Below, in pieces: positions 24,301 through 37,961 of a stretch of DNA of 64,000 bases (position 1 is the first letter of the stretch; each line of letters starts with the position of its first letter). The stretch is from Nomia melanderi (Eukaryota > Arthropoda > Insecta > Hymenoptera > Halictidae). A program made the position numbers and the translations under genes. The notes below the pieces were generated by a model, which saw only the letters and a program-made list of their open reading frames with translations, did no database searches and had not been told where the DNA came from. The DNA lies in assembly GCF_051020985.1 (NCBI RefSeq), contig NC_135000.1, forward strand, positions 6,903,001-6,967,000. The letters are read 5' to 3'.

Positions 24301-27300
24301 TTGTCGGGCCCGTCGCAGGCGATGATCGAGTCCAGGGTTTTGGTGCAGTCACGACACTTGTAGCACTTCCTGTGCCATTCGCGGCCCTTGGCCAACACCT
24401 GTTCGGCGGCGAACACCACGCCGCCGCAACGTGGACAACCCTTGCCAGGCGGGGCCTTGATCGCGGCGGTGTCGATCACGGTGGTACGAGGCGCAGCATC
24501 GCTGCATTCAAAGTTCGCCCGTTAATTTATTCCCTTTGGCATTCTGTGATCCGTTACCAGCCGAAAGCTTTGTTCTCGATATTAAGAATGAATTGGTGAA
24601 AAAGAATAGAAAGTATTACTTTCGAATTTTGTAATCGATGAGACTAGGCTGATACTGAATTTATTTGATGACCAGTTATAATTAGTGGTTTTAAGTTAAG
24701 TGATCGGTGACTGTATGAGAGTTAGGTGCAGAATTATTTGAAAAGTAATGGTTGCGAGTTTTTGATAATTAAGTTATTTGTAAGATAGTTGCTAATTTTG
24801 GATCATTATGAAATTATTTTTGGAAGATGGTAGTTATACAATTTTTAATTGTGACGGAAGTATTTGAGAAATAATAGTTGATATTAATATATTTTTAATA
24901 GTTAGGAAGGTTATGTGAAAAGTGATAGTTTAAGAATTGAAAACATCGTGCTCTGTCAGTATTGTCTATCCTTCAGTATTCAGAATTTAATTCCCACCTC
25001 TCAGTGGTGTCACTGGGAGAATTGACTAATGCTTTTGGCTGGCAGACCTATATCGAGTCGCACGGACGAGAATCTTAATCCGCTCTTCATCTTTAACATT
25101 CCAATCAGTGCGACTTCAAGAAGACACTTGTACATTCAAAAAGAAACCATGCAAACGCCAGGTGTAGGAAAAAACCATAGGATTTCTGATCAATAAATCA
25201 GCAACGAACGTTGATAGAATAAATATGCAATCTATTAACTTCTCCCAGTTTTTCAATAAAATCTCAAAGCAGTATCATACAGATTTTGATCAGAATTAAA
25301 TCTTAGATCTCAGATCAACCAATTCTATTTTTCACTATAAAGAATCATCACTATCGATAACATCTTCCACATTACTTTAACACTCATTAATGTCCCAATA
25401 TTTCAGAAACATACAATAATCGAATAAATTATTAATTACTAAATAAGAATTCAACAAATCCCATAATAAATATCAAATTTTATCATTTTCAATATTTCAT
25501 TTAGTGCAAAGGATGAAATCAATTTTACTGACATAAAATTTCAACGAAAGATTCTAGTCTATTAATTAGGAGAAGCCCCTAAATTGCAAATTTACACGTT
25601 GATAGTTCCAGTCATGTGTAAACACGTTCTACTCGAGAACAATGGGAACATTTACAGCGTGATCAACTCGATGGTGCAGGTGTGAATCGATGCAGGTGAA
25701 GTTATTCACTGTTCATTCGAGAAAAAAAATGTAACACACTGGCCACTCGAAGATAGAGAATGTCAAGTATCAGGGAAAATAAGTCGGGTATGGTTTTCAG
25801 TGAAGTGACCAGACCGAAACGAGGCGTACTTTGACAGTCTGGCACGATCGAGTGGCTCGAAAATAGAAAACGTGGTGGTAATGGTGAGTAATAGCGCAAA
25901 GCGTTAAGGCGGCGACTCGTGTGTACCGTATGTGTGCACATATACACGCGTACTGGTCTTTGAAAACGTTCGCTCGTTCTTTCGCTCGTACGCCGCGTTT
26001 CTTCGAATTCCATTTTTACTTTGACTTCGATCGGTAGTTCGTAATTACTCGATTCTTCGGTGAACTTTCTAGAGAAAGAGTTAAGCTGCTCTGTACTATG
26101 GGATTTTGTAATATTTCTTAATATTTTTCAATGTGGAAGCCTTTCTTGAAATTAGACATTCTATAGGTGGAAATCTGAATTTTGTAATTGAAACTTTGAA
26201 ACAAATTTTCCAGTGTTCTACTATTTTTAGTATAGAAATTTTTTTTAGAATAGGTAATCTATAGTTTGGAATTTTAATTTTGTAATTGAAACTTTGAAAT
26301 AAATTTTCTAATGTTCTACTGTTTTTAGTATAGAAATTTTTCTGAAAACTAGACAATCTATAGTTTGGAATTTTAATTTTGTAATTGAAATTTTGAATAA
26401 CCAGCAATCTTCCCTTGGTGTTCCTCTGGTTTTGATTAATTGAGAAGTTCGAAGAAACTGGGCTGTCCCAACACTTAAGCAACCAATAATCCACGACCAA
26501 TTGAAAACAAAAATCAATCAGACAAACAGATCAATCTACTAATAACAAAATTCTACAGAACTCTAACGGTAACACTGCTAGTGATAACAAGTAGACTGCG
26601 GATGTTTATGCAAATCCCGATTCGTGTATATACGCATGTTTACAGAAAAAAGTAATTAACGACTGTTGAACCTCAAACTGTATAGTAGATCGTCAAACAT
26701 TTCTATTGGAGTCCAACTTCTGAATTCTAGTTTTGACTCCTAACATTTTTCAGAGCTCCACATTGAACTTAAAATTCTCAAAGATTTCTTTGGACTTTTA
26801 GTCAAAATACTGAGTTCAGATTAATCCTATTCTCAGAGATTCCACTTGGCTCGCAGCAAATTGTTGAATTCAAATTAGTTCTAAAATTTTCAACGATTCT
26901 ATTAGATTCTCAGCAAATTTCACTCATGTTAGTCCTAGGATTCCCAGGAATCTGGATTCTCAGCAAAACGCTGAGTCCAATTTGAACCAAGAATCCCTCC
27001 AATCTGGATCTACGTAGACTCTAACAGTTCGAGGTCTCAAAACTTGCAGAAACTCGTTCGCAAAACATCACGTGCATCCGCAGTCTAGTAACAAAACTAG
27101 GACGTTGCTAAAACGTTTGTCAGAAGTTGCAAAACGTTGATCGTCCCCGGCCAATCCGCACGACGCGTCCCGTCGTGCCTCGGGGGGTTGATCAAGCATT
27201 GAGACCGGCATATACGAATGAACACCGCGCGTACCGTAAGAAGATGACTCAATCTCTAGGACAATTAAACCCTCGTAAATCAATCGAACTCTCAACAGAT

Positions 27301-30300
27301 ACAATCACAATGTCTATCAAGAAATTCCAAAAACTCGAATTAACTCGGTAGTTTCAGTATTAACTTTCTGAACAAATTCCCAGCGTCGCTCTCAGCGACT
27401 CCCTACTTTTGATAAATGTAATCATCAACAGAATTTTTCACATTTTCTGCTCTATTTATCGCTACCAAAAGAAAATAATCGTTCACAGCAACTTTGGCGC
27501 TTTCTGGACAAATTCCCAGCGTCGCTCTCAACGACTCTACTTTTGACAGCGATAAATATATTCATCAACAGAATTTTTCATACTTTCCGTTCTATATATC
27601 GCTATAGAAAAAACAATCACTCACAGCGACGCTGGCGTTTTCTAATCAAATTCCCAGCGTTGTTCACAGCAACGTTCTCTAACTGTGAACGAAACCGAAA
27701 AGCGATCATTCCCAGAATCCTCATCACTAGCCACCAAGTAATCTCCTTATGGTACACGGAAACCACGCGCACAATATATTATTATATGGACTGGCGAAAG
27801 TGGAATAGCATAACTGTAGGGTGGAGTGGGGGGAGGGCGCGTACCCCTCGTCCTCAATATCGCACTGCAGCCCGATCCACATAACCCCAGCGTGGCCAAT
27901 ACCTCGCGGACCGAATTTCTTCGGATAGCAAGCTGTTAAGCAGACAAGCGCATCATATATAGTGAGAGTGTAGAAGCCGAGGCGGGATTTCTCTCGCGTG
28001 TTCCCGTCTCAGTCTCGTCTCTGAAAACCCACCCATTGGCGTAGCAGTCGCTTTGTAGGGCGCCACCACCTTGGCCGTAGCCATAACCCTTCGGTCCGAA
28101 TTTCTTTCCGTAGCATACTGCGGAGAACATCGGTTAAAGGTATCTGGTATGGTTCTCACGGTCCTCGGACGTCATCGGGCCGTAACCTTTGACCAACGTG
28201 TTCCTCTTTCGAATCGTTGCTGTTTCAATGGTTCAAGACGCGTAATGGTTTGGTAATTGTTGACGAAAAATTATGACGCTTCTTTTAGTCGAGTGGTTCT
28301 GGAACCTTGGCTGATACAATGTACTAAGTTTTTGGTTTTATCGTTGTTTGAAGTTGTTTAAATGTAATTATAATGTGCACTAATTTTGTAGTTTGTGGTA
28401 GGTATTGATAATAGTAAGAATGATGTATATCAATTGTAATAAGTTAATTTGGAATTTTATTATTCGATGAAATTATATCAGTTGTAAATATTGGGAAAGA
28501 GATTCCTTTTTATGCAGTGATATATATTGATAATAAGGTAATTTGGAATCTTATTGATTGCTCAATGAAATTATTAGAATATTGTGTATTGGGAAATAAA
28601 AGCATTTATCAATAGATGCATAGATCCAACCATAGATCTCGATCGATACATTTCTAGATTATTCTACTGGAGTCTAGAATATTCGACCAAATTGTTACTA
28701 AAATTAATCACCAATCAAATCCATCAGACAATATTATCACATAATAGTGGTAATAAAATTGAAATAAATCCCAAGTTGATCATAAACTAAGCTCTAACCT
28801 AAATAAGTCCACAGTTCCAGAATCCTCAGTAAATTTGTCAAATAATGAAATTTAACAACACGTTTAACGATTTCGTTTGCGATCAATTTGAAGGAGGCCG
28901 TTGATCGGAACACGCTGGACACGTTACGGCCAATCACGTGGAATCGTTTCGTTCCCTCACCTTTGCAGTAGATGTCCTTGTCAGGACCTTCGCAGCAGTT
29001 GACGGAATCTAATCTCTTGGTACACTTGGCACACTTAAAGCATTCCCTGTGCCATTGCTACGTGGGAGACAAAGGGACAACTGTTAGTCACGAAAGTACT
29101 CCGGGATGGTTCGACCTGTCTCGCGTTCCATTACTCACCGGTTATTCCCGATCAATCTTTCTCAATTTTTACCAATTATCCCCGTGAATCTTTAACCTCT
29201 TTTCACCTCTGACAGGTAGACTGCGCATTTTACGCGTTCCGAACATTCTCGATCCTCTAATATCCATCGAGAGACATTGAAAGGATCGAAAGAAATTTTG
29301 AACACTTGAAATAAATTGGAAGAAATTGAACAAAAATACAAAGAAGTTCGAAGAAATTTTAAAAAAATTGAAAGAAATCCAAAGAAATTGAAAGAAATGT
29401 TTACAAATAGGAATAAATTTCAATTAAAAGGAATTAAAAGCAATTGAAAGAAAAAAGAAATCATTTCAACCCTCACAGCGAAACATACGAGATCGAGATA
29501 AAAAAACGAGAGAAGTGAAATTAATTTACGAATCGAAGTGAAAGACCATTCGAAAAATTCATCCCGGCGAGACGTTACGGGGGCACACAGGGGTCAAGAA
29601 ACGTCACCGAGAACCAGGGGTCGAGGGAAACTGTACATCCGTGTAAACGTGCGCGGTCGGCTGAGGAGACCACAGTGCTCTGCTTCCTCGAAAAAAGAGA
29701 AAAATGGGAGGAAGAAGCAGAAGAAGAAAAACGGCACAGCAAAGTAAAAAAAAAAGGGTTCACCGCCGACGTCAGACGCGCTGGGAGCCAATGGTAACAG
29801 ACGCGGCGTTCGGTTTGGCGGTCGGGTCAAACGAAAACGGACGGGACAAGTGAGTACACAGCTAACCGGGTTCCTGTGTAACGATCTACGGAACACTTTG
29901 CGCCAGTCTGGTGTAAAAAAAAGTCAAAAAGAACACTAAACCACGAAAAAAGGGGTTGTCTGGGTTTGTCATAGGTCGCAGAGAGAAAGAGTCGATTAAC
30001 GCTAGGCTCACGGAACCCGTTAATTAAATATTGAATTTTTTAAACATTATTTAGTAATAGTTCAAGTCGATCTTGATTCAATTATGCTAATACGGAATAC
30101 TCTGGTTTTTAAGCTACAATTCTCGCGATTTCTGTAAACGAACACTTAGTTCTCTAGGAACAATAGAATAAAGTATAGAATCAATGTCCGTAAATCTAGT
30201 GTTAATCCTGGGGGGACCGAGACAATAACCAAAAGAAAGAAAAAAAGACAGAAATAGAGAGAGAGACAGAGAGAGAATAATGTGGCAACGAATATTTTCG

Positions 30301-33300
30301 GGGTGGTTTCTGGTGTAAGGGGTTGGTCAGAGGTTCCAGTGCACGCGGACGATTCACATTCACGTTTGGATTTCGATGAAATACCTCGACAATATATCTC
30401 GCGATCAGGACCATCGCAATGAAGCGTCGAGTCCAGAGTCCGTTGACAGACTTTGCACTTGTAGCATTGCTTATGGTAAGCCTAATCACAAGAAGCAGGA
30501 ATAACCATGATGCGCCCGGAGACAGGCGAGAGTATTCACGACCGATCGGTTCTGATGGGCGGGTTCTTGGCGCCGTGGACGTTCTGTTTTTTTAATGGAG
30601 CTGTTGCTGTTGCGACATGGGGGTTGTAATATTGATCGATAATCATCGGAGTGATAGATTGATAATGGAGTGGTAAGGAATCAATGGTCTGGTAGTGATA
30701 AGTATGTACTTTGCGGATGATTCGTCGATGATACATCAATAATAGATTAATTATAAGTCAATAGTAAATCATCTTTATAGAAAGGAACTATCGAGATATT
30801 GAAAACCTTCGGAGTGCAAAGGGTTAGCTTATGTTCTCCCATGACTTAGTTCCAAAGAACGGAAAATTTTCGACTGTACAGGATTAAATCTAACTCATTC
30901 ATTACTTAAAAAGTAATTAAAAAATTGGGTATCAGTAATACCTAAAATCAAATATAAACCAAATGAAATCTCAATAAATCCACGCGTTCAGCATTCATAA
31001 AGAGATTTTAAGACAGCTGAAATGCTCGGTAGTTCTAACGTTCAGAAAGTGTTCTAGCCGCGAAAGATCGAGGAATCAAGCTATCGAAAATGTTCACAGT
31101 GCAGAAAGAGTCGATTTCGAAACGGGTTAAAGTCCCAAGCGAAGACCAGTCACCTTCTGAAAGAATCCCAGAAGGCCCGTCGCAAGATTGGCAGTAGCCT
31201 AGAAAAGGCAATTAGCCTGCATATCGGTTTAATCCGCCGGCCAACCGTTCCAAGTTATTTTCCAACGCGACGAGAGTGGACCAGTTGGTCGGCTGCCAGC
31301 CGTTCGTTCGGGCGACAGGAAAAGCACTTGGGCAGGCACCAACGGCAACAAGCACGCCGGGCCGACTCATCTTCGCCGGCCGTTCTTTTTTTCCCTCATT
31401 GTTATGAAATTACACGCGGGTTTTCGTCACACGAACGCCGGGATTACGGACCAGCGCGGCGCAACGCGGCGTCACGGGCCTGGCACCGTGTCAGCCGGTC
31501 GCCCGGCGGCAATTTTAGACGGCGGAACGCGAGGCCGACGGTTATCTCGGATAATTCTCCGGAATCAGTCCGGTTACGAATTTTAACAACTGCAGGCTAC
31601 TGATTCGTTTAACCCATTTCGAAATTTTAAGATTTTTCATGGGAGAAATTATGTTACATTTGAGATCTGAATCGGAAAAAGTTTGGCGCCATTTTTGTTT
31701 GTCGCATTCTGTTGGGAATTGGGAATTGTGGTTAAGAATTTTAACTGCAGGCTACGGATTCGCTTAACCCATTTCAAAATTTTAAGATTTTTCATGGGAG
31801 AATATTAGATTTGAGATCTGAATCGGAAAAAGTTTGGTGCCATTCTTGTTTGTCGCATTCTGTTGGGAATTGGGAATTGTGGTTAAGAATTTTAACTGCA
31901 GGCTACGGATTCGCTTAACCCATTTCAAAATTTTAAGATTTTTCATGGGAGAATATTAGATTTGAGATCTGAATCGGAAAGAGTTTGGTGCCATTCTTGT
32001 TTGTTGCATTCTATTGAGAGTTGGGAATTTTGGGTGATAGACATGTTTGATTTTCTTGGGAGGAAAACTGTTTTTTGGAATTCTAGTTTTTAATTTGTAA
32101 TTGAAGAAAGGAGAATATTTGATTTGAATTGAGAAGAATTTGGTAGTATTGTGTTTGTTGTATTTTGGAAAATTTTGGAATAGAGATGTTGTGTTTTATA
32201 AAAGTTGTTTTATTTTATTTTGTACTAGGAAAATCATAAACATAGTTAATTATTTTAGAAAAGGGAAATATTGAAGGATTAGTTGATTTTAATGGTGTAT
32301 TTTGAGATGGCACCATTGACCCTTTGCGACGAAATGTTTGCAGCTTGCGAACACCTGATTTATCTATTATTCCTCGAATTTGCATAATTTGGAAGTGAAT
32401 CATAGGATAAGGATGTTACTAATGTTACTAAGAACTGATGTTACTTAATACGGATACATTCGTTATGAAAGGGTTAAAAGTGGCTGAGCGAAATGGTTTC
32501 CCGTTAATCCGATATTAAAACGTTCTCGAAAGTTACGTGGAACAGCGACAATAGAGTCTCGTAATTCAGTTAGAGCTATTATTGAAATAGAATGTAATGG
32601 AATCGTTGATCCGCCGAGTATATGATGGAGAGTTCATAAACCTTTGTGACTTCTTAATCGAGCTATTTTATCGTTGAACGTGTACAAAAAAAAAAACAGA
32701 GAAATGGAGGAACAAAATTGGGAAAAGATATTTCAATTTGAAGATTTGGAGATTAGAAGAATTGGAGATTTGAAGATTTGAAGATTTGATGATTTGGTAA
32801 TTTGATGACTTTGAAATCTAGATATTTAGAGATTTGAAGACTAGGAAATTTAGATATTTGGAAATTTGAAGATTTGGAAATTTGGAGACTTGGAGATTTG
32901 ATGATTTTAAAATTTAGATATTTAGAAATTTGAAGATTAGGAAATTTAGATATTTGGAGATTTGAAGATCTGGAAACTTGAAAATTTGATAACCTCAATA
33001 TTCGATACTTAAAATAATGTTTAAATGTGCAAATTTAAAAACTAAAATCCCCGAATCTTCAAAGCAGTAAGACTTAAAAAGTCCTCCGCCAAAGAATCTC
33101 AAAAGCCAAAACTTGAATGCACGAGATCAAAGGATATCCGAGCATTCGAAAGTAAACCGAATGCTCGACAGCGCACAATTCACATGATTAATGACTGTTG
33201 AATGTTGTTTACAACCCCCACCCCGGTGTTCCGCGATAGCGGATCAAGTTTCCGGGCGAAAATAAGATCACCATCCGTCCAGGAATAGCTGGCTCGCCCC

Positions 33301-36300
33301 GGCTCATGATATAACACGGAATTGTTCTCGATCTCGGGATTTATTTTAAGTCCATCGTCCACGGCACCAAGGCAGACACTGGGTCCCGTTTTGGGGGAGG
33401 AAACTCACCCTTCCTCGGGCCAACATCTGCTCCGCGGCGTAGACGTATCCTCCGCATCGTGGGCAACCCTCTCCTTCCGGTGCCTTCGCGATGGCGCGTG
33501 GCTCCAATATGGCGTTCGATCCTCGCGAGAGCTCCCTAAAAATGTCCTTGTTATAATTTCACGTTTCCTAACTTCCTCGCGCATGGTTCTCGACTCCAAC
33601 GCCTCGTTCGACGATCGAACGATCCCTCGACACGCTCCTTTCTCTGGATTTCAAAATGGTAACAGTCCCTCGGATGTCCGTTGCAACCGATTTTAATAAA
33701 ACCGTCGATTATTTCAAGACTTGCTCGTTCGGAAGAAGTTTGTCCTTTGAGATACACGTCGCTGACAAATGTTTTGAACTAAATTTCACGAAAAACTGTT
33801 CCTACTTTGCTCTAATATTCAGTTTCATTAAAATCGGCTGCTACGGTCGTCTGACGAATTATTGAAAATTTAAGGTAATTTTTAAACTAGTCCTCCTCGA
33901 GCCAATTCTCGATGCAATCTTAAAACTTCGAACTTAGAAGTGGAGGAATTCTGCAGCAATGGAGGACGTAGAGTTTTGAGATTGATTTTTCCAAGCATCG
34001 AACGGGTTTCTTGAGTTTAGTTCTGTTTGAGATCATATGATTTGATTGAGAAATGTCCTTTGTGGGAGTTTTGTTGTGAGAATTGTAAGGCAATTGAACT
34101 TTTGTGATGAGTTATATAGGAACGGATTATTTGTTTGTAATAGATAAAGGTTTATTTTTATGTTTTATAAGTTCTGTTGCAATTGAACGTTGTATTTTCT
34201 AGTTTTATTTAACTGTTCGTAGACTCGTGTTTTAAATAGAGATTGTTTAAACACTGTATCGATGCCTGGAATTTTTGAGAAGTTCAACGTTTCTGAACAT
34301 GTTTGCTACTCTTGTCGATAGGATCCAGATTTCTCGAATCACTCTAGGTCCCGTGTTTACAGCAATTAGTTTTTTTAACGGTTTAACCTTGCGCATTTTG
34401 AATTTGAAAGAGGTTTATTCTCGAAATAGCTGCGAACGCGTTTGGTTGTCTTTAAATAACACGCACGAATCGTCTCTTGTTTGTGACAATTGTCACTGCA
34501 ACGGTAACATTCCAAATATTTTATAAACTTTATTATCTTCAAACTTAAGCGAGATAAATTTCGTCTGGATGTCAAATAAATCGTGACGTTCCTGCGTGCC
34601 ATTTAACGATCCATCGAATCGTCTGAGAGAAATGAGTGAATGCGTGGTCATTCGATAAAGAGGCGTTGGATACTGAGAACAAGCGAATAGTAAAAAGAAG
34701 CGTCACTGCAAAAAAGGGAAAGGACGTCGAACGGTGAACGTGGTGTGCGTGACTTTGGATTCGTTTCACCGTGCTCAAAATACAATTTTTATAACGATCT
34801 TCATTTTGGAATCTTGTTAACACATTGCTGTTACGAAACGGGATTTCTCCAATTCTCGGTTTAGCTTTGACAAATGAACATATCTAAGGAATAAACATCT
34901 TGAGAAATATAGTATAATTGAGAAATGTTCTTTGGAATTAAGTGTTCAACAAAGATAATGATGTTTAACTTTGAACAAGTCTTAAGTAACTTGATATTTC
35001 ATTCAAAAGAAACAGATAGTTACTAAATTCAATTTGATTAACTCAATTACTAAATTGACTTTATTATCAAAAAAGTATTTAGCCTGCAATGTGTTAAAAA
35101 TATTCAACATTGAGTATCCCGCAATCCAAACTGACCGACTCCATGAAACAATGTACAGGACACAAAACTGGACAGTGTTATATACATCGTTGTCTGAACC
35201 ATACAAATATAGTTTGAACTATACAAGGGAATATTATACAGTGAATTAGTCGAAGTGTAGTTCTGGCATAGTAAAATGTTAAGTAATCAGTGCACTAATG
35301 GATAACCTATTGTCCCATCTAACTTTTAACTTCTGAAGTGTCGTGTATACAATGTATACATTTATTATTATATTAAATATTATAATTAAAGAAAACAGTT
35401 CTAATTATTTTAATAAAAAATATTTCAAAAAACAATTAGTTGTGCAACCATTTTGAAACTGTTGTTAAAGTGTAGCTCAGTCTATAAGAGAACACACTCT
35501 GTCATTAATTTAAAAGATCTTAAGTGCTGCGATTATAGAGTAAAAAAATATATAATAAAATATAATAAATATATAAATATATACATATAATAATCAGAAT
35601 TTTCGAAAGAAATTTCATAGGGAGAAAACGATCGGAAGATTCCGAGAGGCAACGCGTATTTGCGGGAAGCCCAGCGGCCGCCATCTTGTCGGCACCGCGG
35701 TCGGGAGACGCTAAGAGTGGAATCGGTCAGCCCGGTTTCCCTCGCGGCCCGTCACGTTCCCATCGTTCGCGGCTCGACCAGAGAAAAGGTGAAACAACCA
35801 CCGCAAACAACACCAACAAAAAAGAAATACAAGAAAAAAAACACGGTTACCAGAAAATCGGTCACAGAAATAACAAATCGCTTGTTAAGGTTGTGTGTTA
35901 GGCACGTGTGGTTAGTGATCGGTTAGTATCCCGTTTCCCCTTTGCAACCACGCAGGTGGCTTCCGCCGAGCCCCGAGAGGAGAGCCAAGAAGCGGATCGT
36001 GTGTAACAATAAATAAACAAATAAATCAATAAATCAATAAATCAATAAACAAATAACAAAAGTACGTTTTACTCAGAGAAAAAGAAAAAGTGAGGACAGA
36101 GATAAAAATAAGTGGGGAACGGGTGAATCAGGGGCGGGGGTGAAATGCTGGGGGATGAGAGATCGAGAGAGAAAGAGAGAGACAGACAGAGAAAGTGAAA
36201 AGAAAGTCAATTTAAATTAGAAAAGGGCTGGGGGCAAAGAATCGCAGTCATAACTTCGGGGAGGAATAGTTCAGTGCCGCTCGATGATCATTTGTGTTTC

Positions 36301-37665
36301 CTTCGATGAAACGAGAGACGTTCTCTTAGAATTCATTTTGATGGAGTTTCGGAAAAACATTGTTGTTTTAATAGAATTAATCGTGATAGAATTTTGAAAA
36401 GAAATTGTTGCTTTTGTAATGAATCTCGATAAAATTTTGAAAAGAAATTGTTTTCTAGAATTAATTGTCAGAATTTCGAAACAAAATCGTTGATGCTCTG
36501 CAGTTAATCTCAATGAAATATTACAAGATAGTAATCAAAATCCAATGAACTTGTACATTATCATTAAGGACAATCTCCAACAAAAATTCTTTTTCTTCTA
36601 GCTCGCTCTCGACATCTCTAGAAAAAGAAAATTGTTTTAATATAAGCCAGACAATCGGATCATTTCCTCTATAACAATAAAGAAATACAAACACTCCAAC
36701 ATAAATAACAAAAACTGAAAAAAAATTTGTAAATCTTCCTTCTGTGAGTGAGAAACATAATTTACTCTTTAACAAATATGTGCTGGATTCTTATTTCTTA
36801 CGTCTACCCTTAAATCTTTTTTGAAAATACGATTTCCAGCTTCAAAGTCTTCGAACTTACGTTAGACACACTTATTATCCAAATCGGTCAATTCTACTTT
36901 ACGAATTTTCTAAATATTTCATCTATTTCTACATTTCCTGTATTCAAAATAAACTTTCCTTACTATTTCATTATTAAACAAATTCTTTTAACCACGCAAT
37001 AATCACAACAATAATAAATATAACACTACAAGAATATACTATTTTATGCACTTCGCATATTAAACAAAAGCTACACGTAACAATAAAATAAAAAAATACG
37101 TCCCATTGCGTCTATTCGATTTCCCATTAAAAATTGTTCAAAATCAATGATACGTGTCACTGCTTCATTTTCTCTAGTTCCCCCAACAAATCAACCGATT
37201 CAGCCAATAAGTCATCTCTCCGAAAGCTATTGAATAAAAAAATACAAGAAAAAAGAACAGAAATACAGAAAACCGAACAGAAAATATAGAAAATCGTTCG
37301 ATCGTTCGAGATCCGCGAAACAAATCGGAATCACCCTCGACCATCGAGAGGCGCTGTCAACAATAATCGAGGAGCCAGCTCGAAGCTCGTCTACGTATTT
37401 ATCTCTACGGGCGAAATATCCGGCGTGTGGTGTGGTGTGACAAGCGTGTGCGTCTATAGAAAGCACCCATCGAGTTAACGTTGTTAGCAAGGTTACGGGG
37501 TTACGTGTGTTCGTTTCCCTCTATTTTTTTCGTGTTTCCTTCTAGTCTTCGAAAAAAACAAAAAAGAAATACATGGTATATAACGAGAGGCCGTGCAGGT
37601 GTGCGGATCGATGAATTTCGTAGAGATATAGATATAGACAGAGACAGAAAAATAGAGACAGAAAA

Positions 37666-37710
<45 letters not shown>

Positions 37711-37915
37711 GACAGAGAGAGAAAGAGAAAGACAGAGCAAGAGAGAAAAAAATAGAGATAACACGAGAGTGACAGCTGATAAAAAATAATTCCCAAAGAA
37801 AATTAGAGAAATCAAATCAAAATAAAATAACATAAAAGAAGCTTGTTTCTTTCGTTCATTGTTCGCGCGGAGTTTGTGTGTGGCAGAAGAGAAAGGCAAG
37901 TGAGTAAGAGAGAAG

Positions 37916-37961
<46 letters not shown>

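Larger units (their letters stand above)
24502..27844 (-). other. Mlp84B: Mlp84B intron between exon 5b and exon 6
   Basis: 3.3 kb without recognisable coding sequence. It holds tandem repeats at 26155-26400 (period about 100), about 26700-26990 (degenerate, with TCTCAGCAAA boxes, period about 75) and 27373-27700. Confidence 0.7.
30482..33408 (-). other. Mlp84B: Mlp84B intron 3
   Basis: 2.9 kb without coding exons. It carries the 151-155 bp tandem repeat and the GATTTG array described separately. A CpG-rich patch at 31140-31560 has frames on the + strand but no protein similarity. Confidence 0.7.

Noticed and set aside
29058..30384. A sixth LIM domain formed by using both exon 4a and exon 4b
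   Set aside because: No exon supplying the end of one LIM and the start of the next was found between them, and direct joining shifts the frame.
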